Shown here one piece after another: positions 8,864 to 15,745 of a stretch of DNA of 64,000 bases. Source of the DNA: Pseudobdellovibrionaceae bacterium. Its GTDB lineage: Bacteria > Bdellovibrionota > Bdellovibrionia > Bdellovibrionales > UBA1609. The notes below the pieces were generated by a model. That model was not told where the DNA came from, did not search any database, and worked only from the letters and a program-made list of their open reading frames with translations. How positions within the stretch are numbered: position 1 is the first letter of the stretch; the number at the start of each line of letters is the position of its first letter. Made by a program: the position numbers and the translations under genes. The stretch is taken from NCBI GenBank assembly GCA_947444305.1, contig CANEZP010000001.1, positions 82,151 to 146,150 of the forward strand, in the 5' to 3' direction.

Positions 8864-9997
8864 TCAGAAAGCTTGTTCAAGGTCGGCGATGAGGTCGGCA
8901 GGGTCTTCGAGCCCGACCGAATAGCGAATCAACGAATCACTAATGCCTGCCTTCGCGCGTTTGACGGCGCCGAGGCCCAAGTGCGTGCTTCTCGCGGGTT
9001 GGATAACCAGCGACTCCACTCCGCCTAAGCTTGCCGCCGTAACTGGATATTTGAGTGCGCGCAAAAAAGTAGCGGCCTCGCCGTCTTTAAGTTCAAAACT
9101 AAGCATGCCTCCGCAGCCGGAGAAAAGGCGCCGTGCGCGCGCGAACGAAGGCGAAGTTTCGAGACCGGGAAAGTTAACGCTTTTCACCTTCGGGTGCCCG
9201 GCTAAATACTGCGCGATTCGTAGCGCGCTTTCATTATGGTGTTTCATTCGCACGGCCAGCGTCTTCATTCCCCGGTGGAGTAAGAAACAAGCGTGGGGAT
9301 CGAGAGATCCACCCAGATGAGCCGCGGCGTGGTTGATTTTCTTAACCGCCGCTTTCGACCCGATCACCGCGCCCGCGATGACGTCGGAATGCCCGTTCAA
9401 ATATTTTGTTGCGCTATGCAGGCTCACGTCGAAACCGATCGTTAACGGGCGAAAGTTGACCGGTGAAGCGAACGTGTTGTCGATGACCGAGAGTAAACCG
9501 TGCTCTCGACCGAAGCGGGCGATCTCCTCGAGTTCCGGAACTTCCATCAGCGGATTCGAAATAGATTCGCAGTAAATAATCTTTGTATTGCTCTTCAGTT
9601 TATCTTTCCACGTTTCCGGCCGGCCGGCGTCGACGTGGTCAAAGTGGATTCCGAAGCGGCGTAGATCTTCGTAAAGAAGAGTATGGGTGCCGCCGTACAA
9701 AGTTTTTTGCACGAGGAGGTGATCACCGGCCTGCAAATGCGCCAGGAGAGTCGTGCTGATCGCGGCCATACCGCTCGCGAGGACCAGCGCCGCTTCGCCG
9801 CCTTCGATGATCGCTAATTTTTCGTGAAGAGCGTGATGATTGGGCGTGTTGTTCAGGCGGGTGTAGCGCACCTGATCGTAGGTTTCTTCGCCACCGTTTT
9901 CGAAATTTGCCGTTTGAAAGATCGGCATCGACACCGAGCCCTCGATGCGCGGAACGGGTTCGCCCGCGTGAATAAGCTGAGTCGTCAGTGACGCCAT
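8864..9997 (-). CDS. Cys/Met-metabolism PLP-dependent enzyme (cystathionine gamma-synthase/lyase family)
   Basis: 377 residues, full length for the Cys/Met metabolism family. TTQLIHAGEPVPRIEGSV and PIFQTANF at the N-terminus, the phosphate-binding SGMAAISTTLL, the cofactor Asp in VIDNTFASPV, and the Schiff-base lysine K198 in LHSATKYLNGHSD are all present. Family members catalyse gamma-replacement, gamma-elimination or beta-elimination on cystathionine, homoserine esters or methionine; sequence alone does not separate these. The C-terminal QPARSTHLGL segment also fits the family. It is probably cotranscribed with the downstream dehydrogenase/cytochrome gene, although a metabolic link is not evident. 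Confidence 0.9.
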   Translation of the reverse strand: MASLTTQLIHAGEPVPRIEGSVSMPIFQTANFENGGEETYDQVRYTRLNNTPNHHALHEKLAIIEGGEAALVLASGMAAISTTLLAHLQAGDHLLVQKTLYGGTHTLLYEDLRRFGIHFDHVDAGRPETWKDKLKSNTKIIYCESISNPLMEVPELEEIARFGREHGLLSVIDNTFASPVNFRPLTIGFDVSLHSATKYLNGHSDVIAGAVIGSKAAVKKINHAAAHLGGSLDPHACFLLHRGMKTLAVRMKHHNESALRIAQYLAGHPKVKSVNFPGLETSPSFARARRLFSGCGGMLSFELKDGEAATFLRALKYPVTAASLGGVESLVIQPARSTHLGLGAVKRAKAGISDSLIRYSVGLEDPADLIADLEQAF

Positions 9998-10113
9998 CGG
10001 TTTTTCCCCCTAGATGGCGCGGACACTAACATAGGCCGATCCGGGCCACGACCCCTTTGCGGGATGTCGGGGCGGGGAGTCGGCTGTTCTTTTTGAAAAT
10101 TTTGAGCTGAAAA

Positions 10114-10326
10114 CTAGTGCGTGTCGGGCGAGCGGGCCGATGAATCCAATGATGAGTCCATCACGGGATCGGCGGGGCGCGGTTCCGGCTGTGATTCGGG
10201 CGGCTGCCAAGTCGGTTGGTCTTTGTCAGCCAATTTCGGATCGACGTTACGTTCGTGCTTCACGCCGACGGTGGCATCGTCACGGTCGGTATTCGCGAAG
10301 CGCTCGGCGGTCTTTTGTTCGTTCAT
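10114..10326 (-). CDS. Small hydrophilic, probably disordered protein
   Basis: 70 residues from ATG 10326, chosen because AAGGAG lies 7 nt upstream; a longer reading frame upstream has no comparable site. MNEQKTAERFANTDRDDATVG is followed by a charged segment and a Pro/Asp/Ser-rich tail. There are no hydrophobic clusters, which suggests an intrinsically disordered cytoplasmic protein. Such small hydrophilins are often stress induced, and the neighbours (DUF1328, CsbD-like, DUF883-like) fit that idea. Function not known. Confidence 0.55.
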   Translation of the reverse strand: MNEQKTAERFANTDRDDATVGVKHERNVDPKLADKDQPTWQPPESQPEPRPADPVMDSSLDSSARSPDTH

Positions 10327-10422
10327 TTCGTGCTCCTTGGTTGGTCTTAGGTCTGAGCAAACGATGCGCCAAAAGAGGCTAGGCATCTAGGCCGGTTAGG
10401 CGAGGCGAGGTTCAACCGTGCC

Positions 10423-11070
10423 TCACAAACCGGTCGGGGCTCGCCCCAGTTCCGCAAGCCGTACGAGGGAAGGAATCGTTCCCTTTTGTCGTTGCAGTCC
10501 TTCGCGACAATCCACCCAGATCAAAGCCTTTGCCGCCTGCGAGTACTCGGCAAATAGACCGACGCCGAGTTGATCGCTCGGTGCCGCGCCGGCGATCTCA
10601 ACCGCCTTCTTCACGTTTAGTTGCACGGTCAGCGGGTTGCCGGGTTCGACGGCCTCCACGCGATGAGCTTTGCGGTGAGCCATGTTGACGAGTTCAAAGT
10701 TAAGATTGCCTTTAACCTCGGAGCGAATTCGCTCGGCAACCGCTTCGCCTCTCTTTTTCGCTAACCATTGCTGTTTGGCCGAGTGAAAACCGCGTTCACG
10801 CGTAGGGTAGTCTTTATCGGACCACGCGAGGATCACGAAGCGTGCGTAGCTCGAGATGTTCGGATCGGCCGATTGCGTGCGGGGGCACATCTCACCGATC
10901 TCACGCATCTGTTTTTTGATGACCGGGGCGGGGATCGCCGAGCTGTTGTTTTGGAATTCGATTTCACCGACGACTTGGTAGCCTAGTGATTCCGCGGCTT
11001 GGTAGGCGGGTTCCATAACGATGGCGTTCGCGAACGCCGAAGTAAATAAAGTAAAGATGAGTGTGAACAT
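10423..11070 (-). CDS. Secreted protein with possible OmpA-like fold
   Basis: 215 residues from ATG 11070, with GGAGG 8 nt upstream; this start places a signal peptide (MFTLIFTLFTSAFA) at the N-terminus. The middle part, EIEFQNNSSAI, a spacer, FVILAWSDKDYP, then KKRGEAVAERIR, follows the order of an OmpA/MotB-type peptidoglycan-associated domain (beta strand, long helix, GHxD-like strand, R-A-x-x-V helix), but the key Asp/Arg pattern is degenerate. The family call is tentative. Two cysteines (in EMCPRT and WVDCREG) might form a disulfide. It sits between the hydrophilin gene and a terminator on the same strand. Confidence 0.6.
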   Translation of the reverse strand: MFTLIFTLFTSAFANAIVMEPAYQAAESLGYQVVGEIEFQNNSSAIPAPVIKKQMREIGEMCPRTQSADPNISSYARFVILAWSDKDYPTRERGFHSAKQQWLAKKRGEAVAERIRSEVKGNLNFELVNMAHRKAHRVEAVEPGNPLTVQLNVKKAVEIAGAAPSDQLGVGLFAEYSQAAKALIWVDCREGLQRQKGTIPSLVRLAELGRAPTGL

Positions 11071-11144
11071 GGGTAAGTCCTCCCTGACTATATAAGGAAG
11101 GATGAGCATAAAGCGTGCCCACTAGACGCCCGGACCAAGGGCAC

Positions 11145-11179
11145 AAAAAAACCGCGGGGCTAGCAAGCTCCCGCGGTTT
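11145..11179 (-). terminator. Rho-independent terminator downstream of the 11212-11481 gene
   Basis: Ten-bp arms AAACCGCGGG (11149-11158) and CCCGCGGTTT (11170-11179) enclose an 11-nt loop that can itself pair. On the minus strand the hairpin is followed by seven T residues (A-run at 11145-11151 on the plus strand), as expected for a terminator ending the 11680-11212 transcript. Confidence 0.85.
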
Positions 11180-11211
11180 CGTTCAATCAAGATCTAAAAA
11201 TGGCTTAAGAA

Positions 11212-11481
11212 TCAATCCGCGCCGACTTTGTCTTTTACTTCGTCGCCGGCGTTTTGAAGCTTGTGCTTCACTTTTTTGCCCGCGCATTCCATTTTTCCGT
11301 TCACTAATTCACAAGCTTCGTCTTTAACGGCACGGCCGGCTTGTTTAGCGTTCTTCTTCACGTCTTTTGCGGCTTCAACCGTTTTCTCTTTCAGCGTTTC
11401 TTCGGCGTGCGCGAGGCCCGCGAAACCTAATGTTAACGAAGAAACCAACAAAATCGATTTGCAGAACTGAACAGCTTTCAT
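11212..11481 (-). CDS. Small secreted Lys/Ala-rich protein
   Basis: 89 residues from ATG 11481, which has AGGGGGA upstream and begins a good signal peptide (MKAVQFCKSILLVSSLTLGFAGLAHA). The mature 63 residues are Lys, Ala, Asp and Glu rich with repeated VK/AKD units (TVEAAKDVKKNAKQAGRAVKDE, KVKHKLQNAGDEVKDKV) and two cysteines, suggesting amphipathic helices in the periplasm. Similar periodicity is seen in YtxH/late-embryogenesis-like stress proteins. It lies 22 bp downstream of the DUF1328 gene and is followed by a strong terminator, so the two probably form a small operon. Confidence 0.65.
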   Translation of the reverse strand: MKAVQFCKSILLVSSLTLGFAGLAHAEETLKEKTVEAAKDVKKNAKQAGRAVKDEACELVNGKMECAGKKVKHKLQNAGDEVKDKVGAD

Positions 11482-11503
11482 AAATCCCCCTGTGAACGTT
11501 TGA

Positions 11504-11680
11504 TTACCTAACCGCTTTGCGGCCACCGACGAGGCTAGCGACAAGGCTGATGACTGCCAAGATTAAAAAGACGCCGAGCAAGGTTTGCCCGATCTCAAGA
11601 GATACTCCGGCGATATTTCCGGCACCTAAGAGCATCGCGATAAGTCCTAGTACAAAGAAAGCGAGGGCGGCTCGTAACAT
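11504..11680 (-). CDS. DUF1328 family small membrane protein (YtjA-like)
   Basis: 58 residues, ATG 11680 with GGAGG 7 nt upstream. Translation gives MLRAALAFFVLGLIAMLLGA, then GNIAGVSLEIGQTLLGVFLI, then a second hydrophobic helix and a GGRKAVR tail. This is the DUF1328/YtjA pattern: two TM helices separated by a short G/A segment. These inner-membrane proteins are common in envelope-stress and stationary-phase gene sets; no biochemical role is established. It is preceded by a promoter-like sequence (11716-11745) and probably cotranscribed with the Lys-rich secreted gene. Confidence 0.85.
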   Translation of the reverse strand: MLRAALAFFVLGLIAMLLGAGNIAGVSLEIGQTLLGVFLILAVISLVASLVGGRKAVR

Positions 11681-11715
11681 TTAAAAACCTCCAGTGGTGA
11701 TTTCTACAAAAGCAA

Positions 11716-11745
11716 AGCATAGGCCCAGACTTATAAATGGGTCAA
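11716..11745 (-). promoter_or_regulatory. Sigma-70-like promoter for the DUF1328 operon
   Basis: On the minus strand TTGACC (11745-11740) and TATGCT (11721-11716) are separated by 18 nt. The start codon lies 35 nt downstream of the -10 box, leaving room for the GGAGG site. Predicted by eye only. Confidence 0.5.
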
Positions 11746-11822
11746 TTCGCCACAACCGTCTTTTTGGGGGCTTTTTTGAAAAAATCGGGGAATAGTTCCA
11801 CTTTTTGCTTGGGGTAGAAAAG

Positions 11823-11832
11823 AACACGTGTT
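11823..11832. promoter_or_regulatory. 10-bp palindrome upstream of the sigma-54 activator gene
   Basis: AACACGTGTT is a perfect palindrome ending 12 nt before the start codon of the response regulator. It could be an operator for autoregulation, but a 10-bp palindrome can occur by chance in a window of this size. Confidence 0.25.
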
Positions 11833-11844
11833 AACTGTTTATTT

Positions 11845-13260
11845 ATGAAAAGATCAAAGCTTGTAGTCATTGATGATGACCCCGATGTTCAAGACCTTCT
11901 CGTAGGTTTCTTCCGCCCGAAGGGATTTGAGTTAGTAACATTTGACGACGCAGAGGAAGCGCTCAAGGCGCTCACTTCAACCGATGATTTTTGCGACGTC
12001 ATTATTTCGGATTTACGCCTGCCGAAGATGAGCGGGGTCGAATTGACCACGGCTCTTCTAGAAAAAGGCATCACCACCCCCCTCGTCATCATGACCGCGC
12101 ATCGTAGTGCCGAAGTCGCCCTCGAAGCGATTGAAGCCGGCGCCTATGATTTCGTGGTTAAGCCGTTGCACTTCCCGCAATTGCAGGTCTCCGTCGAACG
12201 AGCGCTGCACTTCAGCCGTATGCGCGACGAAAACCAAGCCCTGCGCGCGGTCGTCGGCGGCAACGACGCCGGTCCCATGCAAGGAATCATCGGTAAAGCG
12301 CCGAAGTTTCTGCGTGCTTTGGATCTCGCTAAGCGCGTATCTAACAGCACGGCCCACGTCCTCGTCAGCGGCGAGAGCGGGAGCGGTAAGGAAGTCGTCG
12401 CCAAGGCGATTCACCAATTCGGTTCACGTAAAAAGGGTCCTTTCGTTGCCATCAATTGTTCGGCCATCCCCGAAAACTTGCTCGAAGCCGAGCTCTTTGG
12501 TTACGCTAAAGGTGCCTTTACCGGCGCCGTTGAAAAACGCATCGGTCTCTTCGAAGAGGCCGGCGGCGGAACGCTCTTCCTAGATGAAATCGGGGATTTG
12601 AGCCTACCGCTCCAAGCTAAGCTGTTACGCGTTCTCCAAGACAAAAAGATCAAGCGTTTAGGTGAAAACCAAACCCGCGCGATTGATGTACGCGTCGTCT
12701 CGGCGACCCACAAAAATCTTCGTCAGGAAGTTATCGAAAACCGTTTCCGTGAGGATTTATTCTTCCGTTTGAACGTGATTCCGATAACGCTCCCGCCCCT
12801 GCGCGAGCGCAAAGAAGACATCATGCCGCTTTCCGAGTTCTTCCTTAAGAAGCACGCGGCCCTCAATCGCGTGAACGTTAAGGGCTTCTCAAAATCCGCG
12901 ACCGAATACCTGCTGAAAAGCATGTGGAAAGGGAACGTCCGCGAACTCGAAAACGTAGTCGAGCGCGCCGTCGTATTGTGTAAAGGTTCTTCGATCGATC
13001 TGCCGGATCTGAATTTCGAAGAGGATATGCCCGAGCAAACCAAGGCTTCCGTTGAATTCATGGACGGGGACATGTCCCGCTTCGTGGTCGCCGACGACAA
13101 GATCTTGCCGCTCGACGAGCTGATTAATAAGTACATCGTTTACGCTCTAAGCTTGAATCAGGGTGCTAAAGATCGCACCGCGAAGGATTTAGGCGTCGAT
13201 CGTAAGACGCTTTACCGCCGCGTTCGTGAGATGGAGCAGTCCGGTAACCCCATCAATTAA
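11845..13260 (+). CDS. NtrC-class sigma-54-dependent response regulator
   Basis: 471 residues in three domains. Residues 5-120 are a receiver domain with the acidic pair D10/D11/D12 and phospho-acceptor D56 (VIISDLRLPKMSG). Residues 150-385 are an AAA+ sigma-54 interaction domain with Walker A GESGSGKE, the intact polymerase-contact loop GAFTGA, Walker B LFLDEIG and the arginine-finger region. The C-terminal 45 residues are a Fis-type helix-turn-helix (TAKDLGVDRKTLYRRV). It should bind enhancer sites and activate sigma-54 promoters when phosphorylated. No SD precedes the ATG at 11845. No histidine kinase is adjacent; the only nearby signalling gene is the convergent Hpt gene. Confidence 0.95.
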   Translation: MKRSKLVVIDDDPDVQDLLVGFFRPKGFELVTFDDAEEALKALTSTDDFCDVIISDLRLPKMSGVELTTALLEKGITTPLVIMTAHRSAEVALEAIEAGAYDFVVKPLHFPQLQVSVERALHFSRMRDENQALRAVVGGNDAGPMQGIIGKAPKFLRALDLAKRVSNSTAHVLVSGESGSGKEVVAKAIHQFGSRKKGPFVAINCSAIPENLLEAELFGYAKGAFTGAVEKRIGLFEEAGGGTLFLDEIGDLSLPLQAKLLRVLQDKKIKRLGENQTRAIDVRVVSATHKNLRQEVIENRFREDLFFRLNVIPITLPPLRERKEDIMPLSEFFLKKHAALNRVNVKGFSKSATEYLLKSMWKGNVRELENVVERAVVLCKGSSIDLPDLNFEEDMPEQTKASVEFMDGDMSRFVVADDKILPLDELINKYIVYALSLNQGAKDRTAKDLGVDRKTLYRRVREMEQSGNPIN

Positions 13261-13307
13261 TCGCGGTCTTTCGGGTGGGCCGCGAGGCCCTTACCTTTGA
13301 GCAAACT

Positions 13308-13337
13308 AAAAAGGCGTCCCCGGGGACGCCTTTTTTT
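13308..13337. terminator. Bidirectional rho-independent terminator
   Basis: A perfect palindrome with 11-bp arms (13311-13321 and 13322-13332) flanked by five A on the left and seven T on the right. It lies between the convergent response-regulator and Hpt genes and can serve both. Confidence 0.9.
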
Positions 13338-13361
13338 ATGCCTAAATTCAAATCAAAGTTT

Positions 13362-13649
13362 CTAAAGCTTTACGCTGGAATTTTTATTGAACCATTGCTC
13401 AAACAAGCCCAGTTGGCGTGATGCCTCGTGGAGATCTTGCTTATCGCCGGCGGCTTCGAGTTGAATGGCGACTTTTTCAAGCTCCATGTAACCGAAGGAG
13501 GCGGCATTGCCTTTTAACTGGTGGCCGACGCGTTTAAACTCATCAAACGTCCGTTGCGACAGGGCCGCGCGCAAGCTTTCAATGTCCTTCTTACGGCGTT
13601 CGATATATTTCAGCCGAGCTTCTTCGGGGATAATCATTTCGTTTTCCAT
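13362..13649 (-). CDS. Stand-alone Hpt (histidine phosphotransfer) domain protein
   Basis: 95 residues, the size of a single Hpt four-helix bundle. The phospho-accepting histidine is H43 in VGHQLKGNAASFGYMEL, which matches the H-x-L-K-G-x-A-x-x-x-G consensus; the second half supplies the remaining helices. Hpt proteins shuttle phosphate between hybrid kinases and response regulators. It converges with the NtrC-class regulator gene, sharing a bidirectional terminator, so a functional link is plausible but unproven. ATG 13649 lacks a strong SD; ATG 13637 is a possible alternative. Confidence 0.9.
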   Translation of the reverse strand: MENEMIIPEEARLKYIERRKKDIESLRAALSQRTFDEFKRVGHQLKGNAASFGYMELEKVAIQLEAAGDKQDLHEASRQLGLFEQWFNKNSSVKL

Positions 13650-13859
13650 ATTGGACGCAATCTACCAATTTAGGTGGCGTCACGCAAATAATTCGATTCA
13701 CTTTTGACCAAAGGCGTACGGACCCGCCCCGGTCACGGTGAAAATTCGCCTCAACTTCTGGACCCCTGGTTTTAAAAGCAATACGTGGGAGTTCAGCGAC
13801 GGAATTCCTGGCGACCATCTTGCTTCTCTTTAAACGCGTATATAAGCGACGGAGGGACC

Positions 13860-14168
13860 ATGGCTACCGTGAATCAAGACGAAATCCTGCGCGAGAAATG
13901 GCAGAGCATCAAAAGCGAAATCAAAAACACATGGGATCAGCTGACCGACGAAGAGCTAGATTTAGTTAACGGCGATTTTACCGCCCTGGCCGGTTTGCTG
14001 AATTATAAATACGGAATTTCCACCGCCGAGTCGCGTAGCAAACTGCAAGAGCTGACCGCGGATTTTCGGCGCGATCTCAAGCAGGAGTCGGGCACTCGCG
14101 GACCCGCCCTTGACGAAGAGCGTGACGGAGTTCGGGGCACGCTCCGCGATCAGTACCGCCAGTTTTAA
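13860..14168 (+). CDS. CsbD-like stress protein
   Basis: 102 residues from ATG 13860, with GGAGG four nt upstream; an upstream in-frame ATG at 13785 has no SD. Residues 8-65 follow the CsbD pattern: LREKWQSIKSEIKNTWDQLTDEELDLVNGDF, then ALAGLLNYKYGIS and an A-x-x-K/Q helix. The last 30 residues are charged and probably disordered. CsbD-family proteins are small, soluble, general-stress induced and of unknown mechanism. The next gene, 44 bp downstream, is a DUF883-type membrane protein, and the pair probably belongs to a stress operon. Confidence 0.75.
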   Translation: MATVNQDEILREKWQSIKSEIKNTWDQLTDEELDLVNGDFTALAGLLNYKYGISTAESRSKLQELTADFRRDLKQESGTRGPALDEERDGVRGTLRDQYRQF

Positions 14169-14212
14169 TTGTTAACAAAACGATAAAGAAAAAAACAACC
14201 AACGGAGGCACT

Positions 14213-14587
14213 ATGCAAGACGATTTAACGACACGCGGAAAAAGTTCTAAAAAAGCCGGTAACGGCAAATGGGTACAACGCCAGGAGGCCGAAATGGACA
14301 ATGAAGCAGCTACGCCCTCAACCTTAGCACCCCACACGACTTCAACCCCTACGATCCAAGATGAATCGATCATGGGTATGGCTCGTGGCGGTAAGGTGGA
14401 CGACCTCGTCGCGACCGCACGCACGGCGTACGACAATGCCGTCACCCGTGGATCCGATCTACTTTCGAAAGTGGATTTGAGCCGCGGCACCGGCGTGATT
14501 CGTGAGTACCCGATCCAAGCCGCCGTCGGTGGTTTGATCGTTGGTTTCTTGCTCGGCGCCGCATTCTTCGGCCGCCGCCAAGAGTAG
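14213..14587 (+). CDS. DUF883-like membrane-anchored protein (ElaB/YqjD type)
   Basis: 124 residues, ATG 14213 with GGAGG four nt upstream. The N-terminal 60 residues are hydrophilic and Thr/Ser/Pro-rich. The next part, VDDLVATARTAYDNAV and GSDLLSKVDLSR, is helical. The C-terminus, REYPIQAAVGGLIVGFLLG followed by a short basic tail, is the tail-anchor helix typical of the ElaB/YqjD/YgaM group, which bind ribosomes at the inner membrane in stationary phase in E. coli. Placement after the CsbD-like gene supports a stress role. Confidence 0.75.
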   Translation: MQDDLTTRGKSSKKAGNGKWVQRQEAEMDNEAATPSTLAPHTTSTPTIQDESIMGMARGGKVDDLVATARTAYDNAVTRGSDLLSKVDLSRGTGVIREYPIQAAVGGLIVGFLLGAAFFGRRQE

Positions 14588-14653
14588 TCTTAAAGATTCA
14601 TCGGTTAGCCGCGGGCCATCGGCCCGCCGCTGATCGTACCGTCGCCTGAGGCT

Positions 14654-15742
14654 CTAATTCTCCAACAGACCCGAAAGAGACTTCGCGATATTTTGCGTAT
14701 AAACGGGCAGCCCCGCGGTAATTCCAGTCGGAGTATTCATTCGGCCACCCCGGCCCATCAAGATTTCCTTAACCTCAAGTGTGAGACCCAAGATCGGGTA
14801 AGCCTTAGCGTAGGTTGAGGTCTGCAAACCAAAAACGAGATAGCTCGTGACGATCGTTTTGCCCGCGTCGGTCGGGTGCTCTTGGAAAAAAGCAATGACC
14901 TTTCCGTACTGAACCATCTGATTAAAGTAAAAAATGTTCTGTTCAAAAACTCCGCGTACGGGCGTCGCGACGCCGGTTAAGGCGGCCACCGGAACAGATT
15001 TGCCCATCTCCGCTTCGGAAACGAAATAGCGAATTTCAGATTGCGTCGCCATGCCGAAGTCTTTTTTGTCGTACTCGTCCTCAGCTTTAAAATTGTTAAA
15101 GCCTTTCACAACCGTGCGGTACCCGCTGTTAAAAAGGTAGCAAGACTCTACGCAAGCCGAACGCTCGGTATTGGCGCACCAAGGTTGAGCCGGGCGCTTG
15201 AGGTGATCAAGCGAAAGCTCCTTCGCGGGCCGATTGATGTTTTCGGAATCTGTATTACACAAAGCTTTAAAATTATCGATTTTTGGTTGGCCACCCATGA
15301 CGGGCATCACCTGCGCCGGCGAGATCGCGGCGTGACGAATCTCGGGATCAAGTTTGCGTATGAAGTCGAGCTTGATCATGCCGGGAAGATTGATCGCCGA
15401 AGCCGGCTTATTGATGATCGTCTTTGCCTTCGCCACGAAAACCGTGATTTTTTCCGTAACCGCCAGCTTTTTTCTTCGGGTGAGTGATGTCGGCTCCGCG
15501 TAGCCGTCGAAAAGCCCGAGGTAGGCGTACTCGTTCGGATTAGTTTTCATCCAGTCGGTAAATGCGGGCGGATTGTCCGTGCTTTGGTAGTAAACCGTGC
15601 CGGGCTTCATGTTCGTCGCATTAAGCGCGGCGAAGTTTGCATTCTGGGGCAGGATTTCAAGGGCTTTTTCTTGCGCGAAAGTATTCTGGCTAAGGCCTAG
15701 GCTCAAAGCCGCGAGTAAAGCGGTCGTCGTTAATCTTTTCAT
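14654..15742 (-). CDS. Secreted protein of unknown function, partner of PBP1A gene
   Basis: 362 residues with a clear signal peptide (MKRLTTTALLAALSLGLSQNTFA). ATG 15742 follows AGAGGA. The mature protein has four cysteines around residues 165-205 (ALCNTDSEN, QPWCANTERSACVESCYLF), a compact spacing suggesting two disulfides, and a hydrophobic segment near residues 290-320. I do not recognise the family. It starts 3 bp after the stop of the PBP1A-type gene on the same strand, so it is almost certainly in that operon and may act in the periplasm with the peptidoglycan synthase. Confidence 0.65.
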   Translation of the reverse strand: MKRLTTTALLAALSLGLSQNTFAQEKALEILPQNANFAALNATNMKPGTVYYQSTDNPPAFTDWMKTNPNEYAYLGLFDGYAEPTSLTRRKKLAVTEKITVFVAKAKTIINKPASAINLPGMIKLDFIRKLDPEIRHAAISPAQVMPVMGGQPKIDNFKALCNTDSENINRPAKELSLDHLKRPAQPWCANTERSACVESCYLFNSGYRTVVKGFNNFKAEDEYDKKDFGMATQSEIRYFVSEAEMGKSVPVAALTGVATPVRGVFEQNIFYFNQMVQYGKVIAFFQEHPTDAGKTIVTSYLVFGLQTSTYAKAYPILGLTLEVKEILMGRGGRMNTPTGITAGLPVYTQNIAKSLSGLLEN

Positions 15743-15745
15743 TTT

